From Ectocarpus siliculosus (taxonomy: Eukaryota > Sar > Phaeophyceae > Ectocarpales > Ectocarpaceae): DNA of 64,000 bases. Where the stretch lies: assembly GCA_000310025.1 (NCBI GenBank), contig FN649758.1:1426602-1490601 (forward strand). The letters run 5' to 3'. The notes under the pieces are model-generated. The model did not search any database and was not told the DNA's origin. It saw only the letters and a list, made by a program, of their open reading frames with translations. The position numbers and the translations under genes are program-made. Shown here piece by piece: positions 10,426-33,766 of the stretch; positions within the stretch are counted from its first letter, which is position 1, and each line of letters starts with the position of its first letter.

Positions 10426-13400
10426 GCCGAGCGCACCCCGAACGTCGGTGGTATCCACTGGCAGAAGGCGGGCCTGAGGACCGGGGAGTCTCAAGACCAT
10501 CTCCGTAGATTGTTGGGGAAAGCCGGAAGCAAGGTAAGTTCCCTGACTCCAAAAAAATAGTGCTCGGAAGGTAATGTTAATATTTGTGTTTCTCTGTTTC
10601 GCTTATTTTTGGGGGTTTGGGAAAGACACATATGCACACATACATACACACCCACGCATTCCTGTGCACGTTTTTCCCGTGTCGCATGTGTCGTGGTCGC
10701 TTTCCTCGACGGAGGTGTGCAGTTCGAAGGCGATTTCGACGCTCTCAACCTCAGGATAGAGGACCTGCAAGAATCCATCAAGCGCATCCGGGAGTACCTC
10801 GTCCGGAGCGTGCGCGCCTTCCGCGTCAACAAGTTCGGAGAGGAGACGCAGGAGCTCCGCCTGAGGCTCCGCGGGGGAGGGGGGGAGCTGCGCCTCCCCC
10901 CCCCCTGCGGCTACAGCCTCGCGGATTGCGTCTGCGGGGCGTCTTCGTCCCCTCCGCCGCCGGTACACGCCGGGAGCCTCGGGGATGCTATCGAGGCGGC
11001 AAGGAAAGCGGCGGCGGCCGCGACGGCGGCGGCGGCGCTTGAAGATGACGAAGAAGGAGAACAAGAAGAAGAAGAAGAAGAAGAAGAAGAAGAAGGGTCG
11101 TCTCGCAAGAGAGGCTTCGACGTCGCCGCCGGCGCTGCCGCTGGCGGGGACCCCAAGAGACGGCGTGGCGAACGCGAGGGCGGCGGCGACGGGGGCCGAG
11201 GCGCCGGCCAACGGGGCGGGGGCGCTCCCGCAGCGAGCGCTAATAGCGACGACGTGCCCGTGGACGAGATCAAGAGTCAGACGGGGAAGAACGCGCTGGG
11301 GCTCGCGCGCCGCAGAGCCGCTCTCGAAGAGGAAACAAAGACTGGTGCAAGGGGCGTGGGCGGGAAGAGGTCGAGTGATGGCGGCGGCGTGGTGTCGAGG
11401 GGGCGGGCGGCGTCTAGAGAGCCGGCGGAAGACCCCGAACACGCGCACGACGACGACGACGATGACGGCGGTGGTGGTCGGCGTGGGGTCGACGGGTGCG
11501 GTGGCGGTGGCGGGGCTCACGGAGATGACGATGCGTGGGCGGTAAGGCGGGGTTGGGTATGTGTTTGTTGTTCTGCCCTGTGTCACGTCTTGGTTCCGTG
11601 GTGTTCATTATCGTGCCATCGAACACTCTTTGTACCACCTATATATATTTTTTTCCACCACGCCATCCACTTTATTCTGGACTTCGGACTTTTTCACGTT
11701 TCGGTACAATTTCTGGACGCATGAGCCGGGGTCACACAGGAGGAAGGCCGCGCAGGAGTTTTACCACGGGGAAAAAACTTGGAACGGCCAACACAACGCC
11801 GGTTTTCTTGACTCCTTGCTGGTGGTGATAGACCTCGCCGCACAACATGGATGCCAATTCCCGTTCGGCGGCGTCGCTGGACGTGTTCTCGGTGTCGCCG
11901 GCGACTCGAGGCACACGTTCCTCGTTGCCCTCCAGGTCTATGAGCCTCAGGCGAATGGCCTGTATACCCTCCTGCAACCAAACAACGGCCACAGAGAGCC
12001 GCATTGGCCATAGGCAGCGCCATCCATATCATGCGAATGAACTATCAGCCCCTCATTTTTTTTTTTTTTCAATGCGTACAAAGTGAAGTACCCCAAAATG
12101 CACACCTCTTTTTTTTTGTGTCCAATCAGAACGGTGGGGACGGGGAAGAAGGAGGGGAGGACGAAGAAGAAGATGAAGAAGACTGGCAAGACGCCCTCCT
12201 GGGCATGCAACCGCACGAGCGGGCGGAGGCCTTCGAAGGACGAGAGATGTTCGCGGAGGCCCTCAGGTGGCACAGGCAGGACCTAGAGGCCGCGCGCGCT
12301 TGCGTCGTGTCGGGGGATGAGGAGGAGGAGCGGGGGTCGGTGCTCGACCTCGCTCGGGCGCTGCGGAACACCGGCCGCTGCCTGGGGAAACTCGGCAACA
12401 GCGGGTACGCCGAGGTGGGTTGTTTGCCGTGTTGATGTTCTTGATGGGCTGTGTGTAGAGGGTTGTACGCTGAGGCGGGTTATCGTGTTGCTGCTCTTGA
12501 AGGTGCATATGTGTGTGGAGGGTTGTACGCTGAGGTGGGTTTGGCGTGCGGATGTTCTTGAAGGGGTGCGTATGGGGGGGGGTCGTATCTGTGGATCGGC
12601 GGATGGCCGAGGCAGGCACCGGGACGGGGGCACAACATGTTGGGGGGTTTCTTCTTGAAGAATTACTGTCGGAGTCTTGAATAGGTTGATGTCGTCCGTT
12701 TGTACCAACTGCTGATGCCCGGAGATCTCTTTGAGTTGCGGCCTCCCACGGCGAGCTGGGAACATATCATTTTCTTCTTGGCAGCGCCCCTGAAGCGTGG
12801 CTGCAGGTTCCGGCATCCACGCCACAGCCGCATACCATCTCTCCAATCGGGGCCCCTTAATGTACGCGGTTTAGCCAGATTTCCACAACGCGACCTTACC
12901 GAGGGGTCCTGGCTGCTCATGGTTAGGGGCGTCTGCGGTCCTGCACCCGAGTACGGTGTACTGGCCCCTGCATAACGCCGCATAAATTAGGCCTGTCGCC
13001 CTCTTGCATAAGGCCATCCAAAAAGCGTGACACATATGGAATTCTCCTGGAATTTTCAAGTTGTCTCATACTCTGAATATTGCCGGGTCCCCGGTATAAT
13101 AAGGCCAGCCAAATCGCCTGGCATTTCTGGAGCCTTGTGCAGGGACCACTTTACGTACGGAAGGCCATGCTCGTCACTACTATGTGTCAGAGCATGGTAA
13201 TGTTATTGGCCCGATTCTTTCGCTCGCACCCGTTGAGAGAAGAGTCCCCCGCGCGGGTCGGGCGGATTCAAACAAGCGTTTCGTCGCCCTCAACAAGGGG
13301 TTCGGCAAAGCAACAAGTTTGCTCACGATCTCTCCCCCCCCCCCTATACCCTCCCCCCTCCCTACAGTCCAAGAAGTGCCTGACGGAAGCTCGTGAGCTC

Positions 13401-14412
13401 GTGGGCCATGGTGGGCCGTACCCCTCCCCTCCCGAGGAGCAGGATCTTGTGCTCGAGCTAGGGAACCTCATGTACAGCCGATACGTCCTATGTGACGAGC
13501 AAGGAGTGCGCTTCCTGGCGGACGAGGCCCTCGAGGCCGCCCTCGAGTACTACCGGGAGTCTCGAGAGCTGTGCGTCGACGTCGTCGCCGACAGCGTTGA
13601 CGCGGGTTTCGCTAAAACATCGAACGGCGGGGTGTCCGAGTCCGCGGCGGCGGCGGCGGCGGCGGCGGCCGCCGCCACCGCAAGCGGCTGCCTGCTGAGA
13701 GCGGAGTACAACGTGGGCATGTCGTTGTTCGAGCAGGAGAAACGCAGGGACGCTGAGGGGCACCTCTCGGCCGCCGTCAAGATATTCCGACGCTTGTTCG
13801 CAGCCGGAGGAGGAGCTCAAGCTGGATCCACCTTCCACCCAGCCGCCGGCGGCGGCGAAGGGGAAGGAGCGGCCGCAAGTGTCGGGGCGGCGGCGGCGGC
13901 GGCGGCGGCTTCGACCCTAGACGCTTGGAAGGCGGCCGCGCGGAAGCAGGAAGGGCTGTCAGGCCTGGGAGGCGTGTACGCGTCTTCGCTGTATCTCCTG
14001 GGGGAGTGCCTAGCGTCGTCGTGTGTGCCGTCGTCTGCTCTTGAAGACGATTCCCGGCAGGGGCGGGAAAAAATTGCGGCGGAAACCCTGCGAGCCTCAG
14101 CGGAGGCTTTTCTCTACACCGGGGACCACTCGAGAGCCTTGCCCCCCCTGCTGATGCTGGTCGAAGTCCTGCGGCGGCGGCTGGCCGGCGGTGCCGGTCG
14201 TCATCATGGGGAGGAGGACGAGGTCCGCCGCCGCAGCCTCATCCTGGGGGTGGAGGAGTTGTGTGACCGGGCGTCCTCCGGGCTGCGGCTCCCGACGGAA
14301 GTCGACGCAGACGGCGATGACCCCGACGAAGACAGGCTTCAGCTCGACCATATTCGGGAGGGAGTCGCGGGTCTTCTTCGTGCCGCGCGCGGGGGGGTTA
14401 GCGGCGAAGAAG

Positions 14413-14453
<41 letters not shown>

Positions 14454-17400
14454 GGCGCTGAGCGCACGGAGCGAGAGCAGCGCAAAGGCGGCGAGCCCGA
14501 CGGGAGGGGCCGCGCGCACGCCCCGGAGGGGCGCACCAACTCCCCGCAACAGCAGCAGCAAGGACACGCCGCCGGCGAGGTTGCGGGCGCGTCGCCGTCG
14601 AGCCCGGCGCCGTTCAGACGGGTGGGTCCGGTGCCGACCTCCGCGTTCGCGCAGCGTCGCCGGCGTGCGAGGGTCGCCAGAGGCGGCGGCGGCGGCGGTC
14701 GGAAAGTTCTCGGAAAGTTCCCGGGGGACAGGAGCGCCACGTCCTCGGCCGTCACCACCGTCTCCTCGAGCAGGCAAACGTCCGGTACGGCAGTAGGCGC
14801 CGCCGGTGCCCAAGCGCCCCGAGGTGTGGGCGAAGGCGTGGTCGCCACGGGAGGGGGCGGGTTCGGTGGATCGGCGGGGGGAGAAGGATGGGTGGCTGGA
14901 GACGGGGGCGGATCGTTCGCGGGGCTGAGGGCTGCGGCGGCGGCCCAAGACGAATCGACGGCGGTATCGGCCGCTGCCGAGGGGAGAGCTCGCGGGGACG
15001 AGGTCGGAGGAAGAGACACGGCGCTCAGCAAGTACCTGGAAAAGGTGCATATACAGTAGTACGGTGTTGAAGCTTGTGGATGATACTGGTGGAGGAAGGA
15101 GATGGAATTTTGTGGAGACGTGCTCTGGCTGAAGAACGGCCGTACTGTGTGCGGAACGTGCATGTTTCTCCACAACCAAGATACACGCCACCGTCTGGAT
15201 AGTCTCCCCTCCCCGACGTAGTTTGCGTTCCTGCGGAGGGGGTCGCTTCCCGTGGGTTTCGGCGCGCTCTTTGTCGTTCGCCCGGCATGGTGAGCTCCCC
15301 TTTCCCCCCTCAACAAGACGCTATCCTTACTCTCTCGCCCGCCCCTTCTCATGCCGTTCGCCTGCCTCCCTCCGCCTACCAACTTGCTGCGTGCTGTTTC
15401 TTTTGGTTTCCACGCCAGTGCCACCACCTCCAGGAGAAGCCCAATCCCCTAGCGTGCGCACGCCTCGCCCAGGCCGAGCATCGCGGCCTTGACACGGCCC
15501 CCGCCGCCGCCGCCGCCGCCGCGGCCGCCGCCGTGGACCCCGCCTGCGACGGCGACAACACCCACCGCCACCGCTCTCCACCCGCACCACACCAAGCCTT
15601 GGACCTTGGGGCTTGCCGCCTCACCGACCGGGAGCTTCGGGTGCTTCTCCACGTGCTCTCGAGAGGGCGTGGCGGTGTTGGACCGGATGCGGCGGTGGCA
15701 GCGGCGAGCTCGGGGGGAGGGGGGGACGCGCCGATGCCATCCCCGCGTCTCGGCGCGCTGGTGCTGAACGGAAACCCGGGGATCGGGGCCGGCGCGCTGA
15801 GGGAGCTCTGCGGCGGCGGCGGCGGCGGTAGCGGCAGAGGGATGAACGCTTCTCGCAACGGCAGCGGCGGCAGTCTGTTCTCTTCCTTGCTGCGGTTGGA
15901 GCTGTCCGCGTGCCGCCTGACCGCCGCCGACCTGGAAGGCTTTTCGTCGAACGGCGCCGGACCCCCGTCCTTCGACCAGACTGCTGCCGCGACCGTGTGC
16001 TTGCGAGCGCTGGTATTGCGGGACAACCCCCTGACCCGATTGAGAGAACGGGGGCCCGTGGATGGGGGCAACGAGGACGAGGACGCCTGGATCGAGCCGG
16101 CACGGAAGGGCACGGTTGCGTTGCAACACTTGATCGCTCGGGCGCCGTCGCTTGAGGTGTTGGACGTGTCCGGTAAAGTACAGCCTCCGAGTAAAAACAC
16201 GTGTCTAGCTACCGTTTTCTGCTGTGAGGGAATTGTTGAGTGGCACTGCCAACACTTGCTCGTTCCTGTCACACGCCAGGACCGCCGTTGAAACCAACCG
16301 CAATTTTCGCCACAACGCTGGCATTTTTTTTTGTTCTGGTGGTACCACACGGTGTGTTGTTTTGCTACGTACCGGCCGTCGGTGTCGACCTCGGTCGCCG
16401 TGTCTTATAAGCCTTTTTTGGTTGCGAGAAGTCGGTGTGGAGTACGTGACGAGATCCAACGCCGGGTGTATGATGTGCACGTACATGTGCGACAATTGCG
16501 GGCTATGCTACTTATTTCTTCCCTACAATAGGACGACTTCCTTGTCCGTTTTTTTTTTATGTTGGCACACGACTGACCGGTGAAGCAATCACAGTTTATA
16601 CGTTGCACATATACTTCTAGATAACAAACAAGCACATCGTTGTCGGCTTCCTACTGCTAGCCTTATCCCCAGGATTTTGGCTGTACCGTTTCCCAAAAAA
16701 AACGTCTTCTTACTGCTCCGTTGGTGCCGGTAAATATTGGATGCTTCTTCCTCCGCCCCTCGCCGCGATACCAGGTTGCAGCCAGATCCCAGATGGCCCC
16801 GTGAGACGGTTGTACAGCCCCCAAGTCTCGGACCTCCTCGCCTCCGCTCTAAGCGCCGGCCTGGAAGCCAGAGTAGTTGCGGGCAAACTCGCTGCCGCCA
16901 CCGGCGCCGGCCGCGTTGCCGACGGGAGTGGCGGTGACGGTGGAAACGACGAACGAAGCGAGAGCGACGGTCGAGCGCAGGTATCCACGCTTCGCATGGG
17001 GAACAACCGCTTCTCCCGGGAGTCGTGGGGGGATGTGCTGGAGGTCCTCTCGTCGAACCCCCCGCGGGAGTTGGACCTGTCGTTCGCGTCGGTGCTGCCT
17101 GGCCGCTCCGCCGCCACCGCCGATGGTGTTGTGACCACCGCTACCGCGGCGGCCGTTGCCTTGCCGCCGGTGCGTGGCGGCAACGACGACTCGCCGGGTG
17201 CCGTCACGCCACCGCCGCGGCCGGCGCCGCCCGCGCAAACGCTGGGCGAGCTGCTCGCGGCGACGGTTCTCCCGGCCGACGCCCCCGGTGTGGAAACCCT
17301 CAACCTGACGGGGTCCACGGGCCTGCTTCTGCTCGATGATCGTCGGCGGCAGCAGCGGCGGGAGGTTGACGGAGGTGGGGGGGTCGAAGATTCCTCTGCA

Positions 17401-18282
17401 CCCCTTGCTTGTCCGTCTTCTTCGGGGATGGAGGCGTTTTTGCTGCTTCTCCGGGATACCCTCATGTCCCCGCTGTGCGAGACGACGCACCTCTTGCTCT
17501 CGGGAGTCAGAGGGCCGCCACCGCCGCCGCCCGCCCGCAACAACGTCGACTGCAACTCCGCCGCTCCCGGCGGTGCGCCGCCGTCGCCGCCACCCGCCGC
17601 CGTCTTCGGCCCTCGAGATGCCAAGAGCCTGTGCGAGGCGGCCTCGGCTTGCGCGTCGTTGCGGTGCCTGGACCTCGCCGGGTGTGACCTCTCCGGCCCC
17701 GTCGGCGCCGCCGCCGCCGCGGCCGCGGTGTCGTGCCTGATAAGCAACCACGACGAAGACGAGGTTGGTTTAGGCATGGCCGGCGGCCGCCTAAGGCGGC
17801 TCAGCCTGCGGGCGTGCGCGCTGGGGGCGGCCGGATTGGCGGTGGTCGTGCGGGCTCTCGTCGCGGAGCCAGGAGGCGGTTCGGGGCCGGGGACACGGCG
17901 GAAGGGTCGTTCCCTGCCGAAGCTGCTAGACCTGTCAGACAACCGGCCTCTGGCTGGTGCGGCGGTCGGCACGGCACGCCCGGAGCAAGACGGGGGGCTG
18001 GGGGAGGCGGACTTGACGGAGCTGGCGGGGTTGGTTCGTGTGCTGGAACGGGAGTTCATGGTTTCTGTGGCCGTGACCCGTGACCAAAGGCGCGCGTTCG
18101 GAAGGTATGCCTCCCCAATGGGCTCGAGCTGTATAACCCCGCCGTCGTGAGATATGTAGGCCGACCTATTTTTTCGGGGGAGCTGCAATACGTGCTGTTG
18201 TTCGGTCAGGCGTTACGGCAAGATCAACAAGTCGCAGATTGTCTCGGGGATTAGAGTTGTTTTGGGCGACGGAGAGCAATGA
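10426..18282 (+). CDS. TPR plus leucine-rich-repeat protein, Tonsoku/TONSL-like
   Basis: Seven exons join in phase: 10426-10533, 10723-11541, 12130-12414, 13368-15044, 15419-16172, 16775-18104 and 18210-18282 (TGA). The exon at 9303-9371 may precede them, giving about 1,700 residues. The third exon carries a TPR helix pair (FAEALRWHRQDLEAA, then RALRNTGRCLGKLGN) like the first TPRs of TONSL/TSK. The fourth continues TPR-like helices broken by poly-Ala, Gly and acidic runs. The fifth starts with a conserved-looking Cys/Pro helix, then LRRs with LDLGACRLTDRELRVLL and LVLNGNPGIGAGALREL, continuing in the sixth (LDLAGCDLSGPVG, LSLRACALGAAGL). TONSL/Tonsoku binds new histones and acts in replication-fork repair; I infer that role from TPR-then-LRR order only. 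Ankyrin repeats are not visible, as in plant TSK. Exon 1 identity and the weak donor at 15045 (GTGCAT) are the least certain parts. A generic TPR-LRR protein is the alternative. Confidence 0.62.
12130..12414 (+). CDS. TPR-encoding exon of the Tonsoku-like gene
   Basis: This phase-0 exon has a strong T-rich acceptor (TTTTTTTTGTGTCCAATCAG) and the donor GAG/GTGGGT. After an acidic stretch it encodes the helix pair MQPHERAEAFEGREMFAEAL and ARALRNTGRCLGKLGNSGYA, the best evidence in the gene for the TPR family. Confidence 0.65.
12845..13140. mobile_element. decayed MITE-related sequence in intron
   Basis: It contains TGAATATTGCCGGGTCCCCGG and TTTTCAAGTTGTCTCA, which resemble the interior of the element at 29804-29955. 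It starts near GGGGCCCCTTAATG and ends near CAGGGACC. The termini are too eroded to define exactly. Confidence 0.35.
14413..14455 (+). repeat. (GCT)n microsatellite inside coding exon
   Basis: About 14 GCT/GCC triplets encode poly-Ala within the fourth exon of the TPR-LRR gene. Similar GCG runs at 13645-13670 and 13887-13908 and a GAA run at 11069-11095 encode other homopolymers. They point to triplet expansion within this gene. Confidence 0.8.
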
Positions 18283-19856
18283 GCGAGGTACTACTGCTGT
18301 ACCGGCCACCGTGCTTTTGTAGTCCATGGTGTTTGGGCATTGTGGTACCGCAGTATTTCGTGGAGAAGGCGAAAAGCGAGGTGGAGAAGTTTTTCACCCC
18401 GTCCGCCTGAAGAACAGAACATCAAATGTGTACTTTTTTGGTTTGGACCGATCACCCGCCCTCGTCTCCCATCCTTGTTTCCTTTTACCACACGCGGTGC
18501 CCCCGCTGAAGTCAGTGCCCTCCGGGGACGTTTCACGTCTCATGCTTGAGATTCGGTGGCCACCGCTGATGTCCGTAGACTACTGCTATAGGTGATCATG
18601 ACTCGTCGGGGACACATATGTAGTCTATCCCTGCTGGTCCCATCCCGGATATCCTACCAGGATTGCACACCTTCTTCCTTTGTCCACCTGCTTTGCTGAC
18701 TGACGACCCACATCACCTCGATACGTTCATCCGTTTTTTCCGATGTTCAAAATACCAGGCCCCGTGTTTCCTCAGGCCATGAGCCAGCAGCGCTAGTCGA
18801 TCTCTCTGGCAACGGCCTGGGCCTTCTGCCTGAGAGACACCCCTGAGGCTCGCTGTAGAGTCTAGAGAGCAACAACAAGACTTTGTGCTGTTGATCAGTC
18901 ACCTCGGATTAGAGCCATGCATGCTGCGTGACTGTTTGTTTGTGTTCTGTTGATCAGTTGTACATGACGTGCTTATTAGAAGAGTCGGGAGGCCCACACG
19001 GGTCGATGATTTCGGATGGGTCGAGGGGGAAGAAGCACGGAGGTGGCCAGTGTTTTTTTTTCGAGTTTTCCAGAGTTGGCGATTATTCTCGCGGAGCACG
19101 GATGGATGGATGCGTCTTGCTTTTGCTCCCCCGAGAAGCGCCCACTTTTGGAGGCTGCGTAACTTTTTTTGTGTGCTTGAACGCGATGGGAATCAAGGAA
19201 GTTTGTTTGTCGAACTGGCTCCTTTAGTTATCGGAGATCGCGTAAGGGCGCGCGGACGCCGCGTGCGCCGGACCGGGGGGAAACATGATCCCAAGGAGAG
19301 AGAAATAAATTCAAAATTTTGAATCTTGCAGTCTATTGTATCATCGGTCTATGCATACATGCTTGGAAGCTGGAAGCGTTAAGGGCAGATAGTTGTGGAC
19401 AACAAGCGGTGCAAAGCGCACTGCTGAACTGCTTAACACATTTTCAAGACCTGATGACTAACATACAAATGAATCAGCATTACAGCTGGACCTGCACGGA
19501 CCGCCCCTCTCGAGTTCGCCCATGCATCTCGCATCGGATCAACGCACATGCATAATGCAGCACCATCATGCATGTGTGTATGCCAAAGGTATTATGTGTG
19601 TTCGTCCCATCTACTCTGGCGCCGGTTTACAGGCCGTTCCGCGTATGTACCTGACCTATCAGCCGGGGTCACCCCATGTAAGCATGTAATATCCTACGTC
19701 CTACCGCTGTATGACCGTTGCATGATCATGTGTGTAGGGGGGTGGTTTTGCTCCCGTTCCTCTCCGTCGTGCCCCCCTTTTGACATCATGTGTCTCCGTG
19801 CGGGACGCAAACCACACTGACTGACTGTTACCACACCGTGCCCAGCCACCGAAGAG
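18283..19856. other. intergenic region between the TPR-LRR gene and NTRC
   Basis: These 1.57 kb contain one uninterrupted plus-strand frame at 18969-19322 (118 codons) that I do not recognise and cannot join to splice-supported exons. The stretch must hold the 3' end of the TPR-LRR transcript and the NTRC promoter. No convincing TATA box or polyadenylation signal was identified. Confidence 0.4.
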
Positions 19857-30619
<10,763 letters not shown>

Positions 30620-32141
30620 CGAAAGCCCCAACAAGGGTCTACAGCACTGCAGTAAATACGTATTATTGCCAACAAGACGACGGCGATGACAACGAGGGCT
30701 TCTAGATAGATTTCTTAGAAACGACAGGTCTGGGAACGGTGGTGGGCTGGAGGTAGAGGTTGGGTTTGGTCGCCCGCACCGACGGTATTGTTAGCTTATG
30801 GCTGGTGTGGTAACAGCAATTAATTGTGGATGTTTCGGCGCCGAATGAAGTGGAAGGGTTTTCCCCCATGTCTTGCACTGCTGCGCGGGGCAAAGACTTG
30901 TGAACAATTGTATGAATGTGCCTCACAAGGTCGCTCACGGCTGTATTCGTTAGAGGTTAGAGATTGGGTTTGGTCACGAACACCCTTGTTTATTCTTGCC
31001 TGGTACATCGTTGTATGGTTTACAGCTGTATGTTGTGATGTTTCTGCGTCGGTCTTAAAAGGCAAGATTTATCTTGCATGTTATCTTTTGGCCGCTGGCT
31101 GCAAGAGGCGAAGCTTGTGTTTGTCTGTAGCTTGCTTCGAACCCTGCAGGCAGAGTCTTAGAAAGCGGATTCACGATCATGACACAAATCGGAAAATCTC
31201 ATGCTGACTCAGCTTGGCGCGTTCTCACTTTCTTCTCACAATGAATGTTCTGTAGTTCTCCACGCCTACTACACTCTCCTTCCAACTTCCGTAGTCCGCA
31301 GGAAGGCGAACGACGATTATGCGGCGCCTGGCCGATATTCGACTTGAAAGCTGGAGCTCGTCCTCGCTGCACGACGACGCCGCGACCAAAACAAAAACAT
31401 GAATGAATGCGCAACATTTTTTGCACAATTTTTTGCCACCAACAACCAAGAATGCGGCTTGAATTAATCAGAATTAATTATTCTCATTATCTCAATTTCA
31501 TACATATATGTACTCCGAGTACTAAACAGACAGGCGTGCTAACCTGAGAGGATACATAGATACAAGGAGCCACGGCCCACGCAGAGAAAAAATTCAACTC
31601 TTTGTGTACTCTAAAACCAAATACGAGTACTTGGCATTTAACACTAACAAAAGAAGAAAAAGTTCCTCCTCCCAAACGCGAACAATACAACAAACAAACT
31701 GGCTGTTACCCCGCAAAAACAGGGCCTAGATCGGTCTGACTTACAGTCGAAGTCAAGGTGTGAGGTCATGCATAGCAGTGATACGAGGCCCACACCATTC
31801 GACGACTCTGTAGTTCTGCTGGTTGTGCCCACTGGTGCACGCTAAATGTAACTAGTGTCTGTTCAGGTTTACCCGCGTACCCGCACCCGGCGCCTCTCCC
31901 AAAAATTGAATGAAACGGCACGTTCAGCCCAAGCGAAGAACCATTTTTATTTTTTCTCACATCGAGCGGTGCAACCGCCCCCCCTCCCCTGCACAGCAAT
32001 CAGCCCGAGACGCCCAGATGCCACGCCGGCAACCGTTTAATTCCTCTCTTCTTGTCTCTCCCTCCCTCGCTCCACGCGATCGGGCCTACATCCGGCGGGG
32101 CTGCAGTCATTCGAGGTCCAGCCCCCCGACGCGTTGCGGCC
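30620..32141. other. intergenic region between NTRC and the kinase
   Basis: These 1.5 kb carry only short, non-conserved frames. The NTRC polyadenylation site and the promoter of the next gene should be here, but no motif is distinctive enough to call. Confidence 0.4.
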
Positions 32142-32248
32142 ATGGCGGATCTATTGTTATATCAGGCCTTCTCCGCCGGCAAGAAGATTCTGCACATGGT
32201 GGAAACCGCGAAGGACTGCGTCGACGAGGGCAAAGAGTTAGCTAGAAG
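32142..32248 (+). CDS. probable first exon of the TKL kinase gene
   Basis: The ATG at 32142 opens the frame MADLLLYQAFSAGKKILHMV, continuing to ELAR and ending in phase 2 (AG/GTGCAG). The sequence predicts the first helix of an N-terminal helical bundle. The next exon of the kinase (41715) begins in the matching phase and continues helical sequence ([18 protein letters not shown]). The join would create a 9.47 kb intron. It is inferred from phase and helix character; an unseen intermediate exon, or a separate small gene, remains possible. Confidence 0.45.
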
Positions 32249-32568
32249 GTGCAGCGGTGGTTAAGACTTGTTGTTTCCGGAACACGTAATCACAAGGCCT
32301 TGTGTTCCGCCACACGTTCCAACACAAAGCAGAGGTGTACAGCATGTAGGCGGAAGCGTGCTGTTCGTCGCATCGTTGACATGCTACTTCTGTAAATATG
32401 CTGTATGTGTACACACGTCACCACATCATCTACTGCTGTATAGATAGACGACAGTATTCTGTGCATGTCTCTCTCGCGCTCTCTCTCGCCCGCTTTCATG
32501 CTGTTGCAGTCCTTGACCACCACGCGGCTTTTCTCGGGTAATAATGAATAGATACATTTTTGACCATT

Positions 32569-32837
32569 TGGACACGTCCGTGGAACACGTCCGTGCATGG
32601 ACGTCCAAGGACGTTGTCCGTGGACATGTCGGCGGACGTCCGCGGACGTCCACACGGACGCGTACACAGACATGTCCATGGGCGTTGTCTGCGGACGTGT
32701 CCACGGGATCCTTCAGTGGACACATGTCCATGGACCTTGTCCACGGACACGTTCTCTTTTTTTGGGTCATGTCCGTGGACGCGTCCATGGACGTCCGCGG
32801 ACGTCCGCGGACATGTCCATGCGTCCACTGAAGGATC
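32569..32837. repeat. array of GTCCRYGGAC palindromes
   Basis: Over 260 bp almost every position belongs to a 10 bp near-palindrome such as GTCCGCGGAC, GTCCATGGAC or GTCCGTGGAC, abutting or with 0-6 bp spacers. Part of the array (32707-32837) is flanked by an inverted repeat, GATCCTTCAGTGGAC and GTCCACTGAAGGATC. Frames through it on both strands are by-products of its symmetry. Confidence 0.85.
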
Positions 32838-32882
32838 ACGTTTCCTTCTGCTGTGTTGACGCGCGCGCGCCCCCCCCTGCTT

Positions 32883-33013
32883 AGTCCATGGGTCTCCCGG
32901 ACTTTCGAGGTTTTTGATAATAATCCCGCCCATGAGCAGACCATGGACAGCCCGTGGGCACTGTCGCTCATGGGCAAAGTGGGCAGCTCATGGTGGGCAC
33001 GCCATGGGCCGCA
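32883..33013. repeat. array of GCCCATGGGC-type palindromes
   Basis: Degenerate units such as GTCCATGGGT, GCCCATGAGC, GCCCGTGGGC and GCCATGGGCC are spaced a few bases apart. It adjoins the GTCC..GGAC array but uses the other unit type. Confidence 0.7.
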
Positions 33014-33540
33014 TTTTTGTCCACGACGCGCCACCTGTTGAGGCAACAGCACTGTCACTGCAGTTGCTGTACAGCTATTCCTTTAGCTGTGGCTACAAAG
33101 TAGCTGGCATGTGATGCGAGGTTAGGTAGGCAAAACACTCAGAGTGATCTTATTATCCACACAGACGCCCAAGCTGTCTTCACCTGACGATTCCAGACTT
33201 GGCAACGCCTTCACAATACCGCATAAACCCATGCAGTAGAATAGAGTCGTTCTTGTACCGCAATTACTCCAACATGTCCTCTCAAGAACTACGTCATTCT
33301 AGTTCCAATGCATTAGATCCAATTCTCTCTCAATATCCTCTCGAAACAATATATATCCATGTCCTCTCGAAACAATGTTATCTTAAGAACTTCTGACTCA
33401 ATATCAAATGTTTTGCCTTTCTCAGCTGCGTTGCATCAGCAGCGATTTATTTTCCTTCGACACAAATCTCCCGAATTTTCTTCTAACATATACACACACA
33501 TACACCATCCAACCCTCAAGACATGAAGACTGATTACGAA

Positions 33541-33766
33541 GAGGGGAGGTGATCAAACTCCTAACAGCATGCCACGGGCGCGGAGAAACTCCGACGGGTT
33601 TAGCCCTTTCGTAAAAATGTCCGCTTTCTGAAGCGACGTCGATATTTGCTTCACGTCTACGACTCCATCAGCTACCAGCGACCTTACGTGGTGAAACTTT
33701 ACGTCAATGTGCTTAGTCCTTGGGGTGATGCGGAAACTGCGAGTTAATTTGAGAGCACCCATGGTC
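33541..33766 (-). pseudogene. Ty1/copia retrotransposon remnant (RNase H end)
   Basis: The minus strand reads RTKHIDVKFHHVRSLVADG followed by ADIFTKGL and then a stop. This is the conserved C-terminus of the copia polyprotein. Recognisable homology begins abruptly at about 33766, where the palindromic array starts. Integrase and reverse transcriptase are absent and no LTR pair was found. Confidence 0.85.

Noticed and set aside
10603-11586. 327-codon minus-strand ORF
   Set aside because: It is the antisense shadow of the GC-rich, low-complexity exon 10723-11541; it is dominated by Arg, Pro, Phe and His homopolymers.
14097-15427. Long minus-strand ORFs of 362-364 codons
   Set aside because: They are antisense shadows of the TPR-LRR exon 13368-15044, produced by GCN/GGN triplet bias.
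16710-18188. 492-codon minus-strand ORF
   Set aside because: It is antisense to the LRR exon 16775-18104; the plus frame has LRR periodicity and phased splice sites, the minus frame only Ser/Arg/Pro-rich sequence.
32426-33058. Overlapping ORFs on both strands rich in GHVRGR/RTSADV-type repeats
   Set aside because: Palindromic 10 bp units give similar open frames on both strands; there is no coding evidence.
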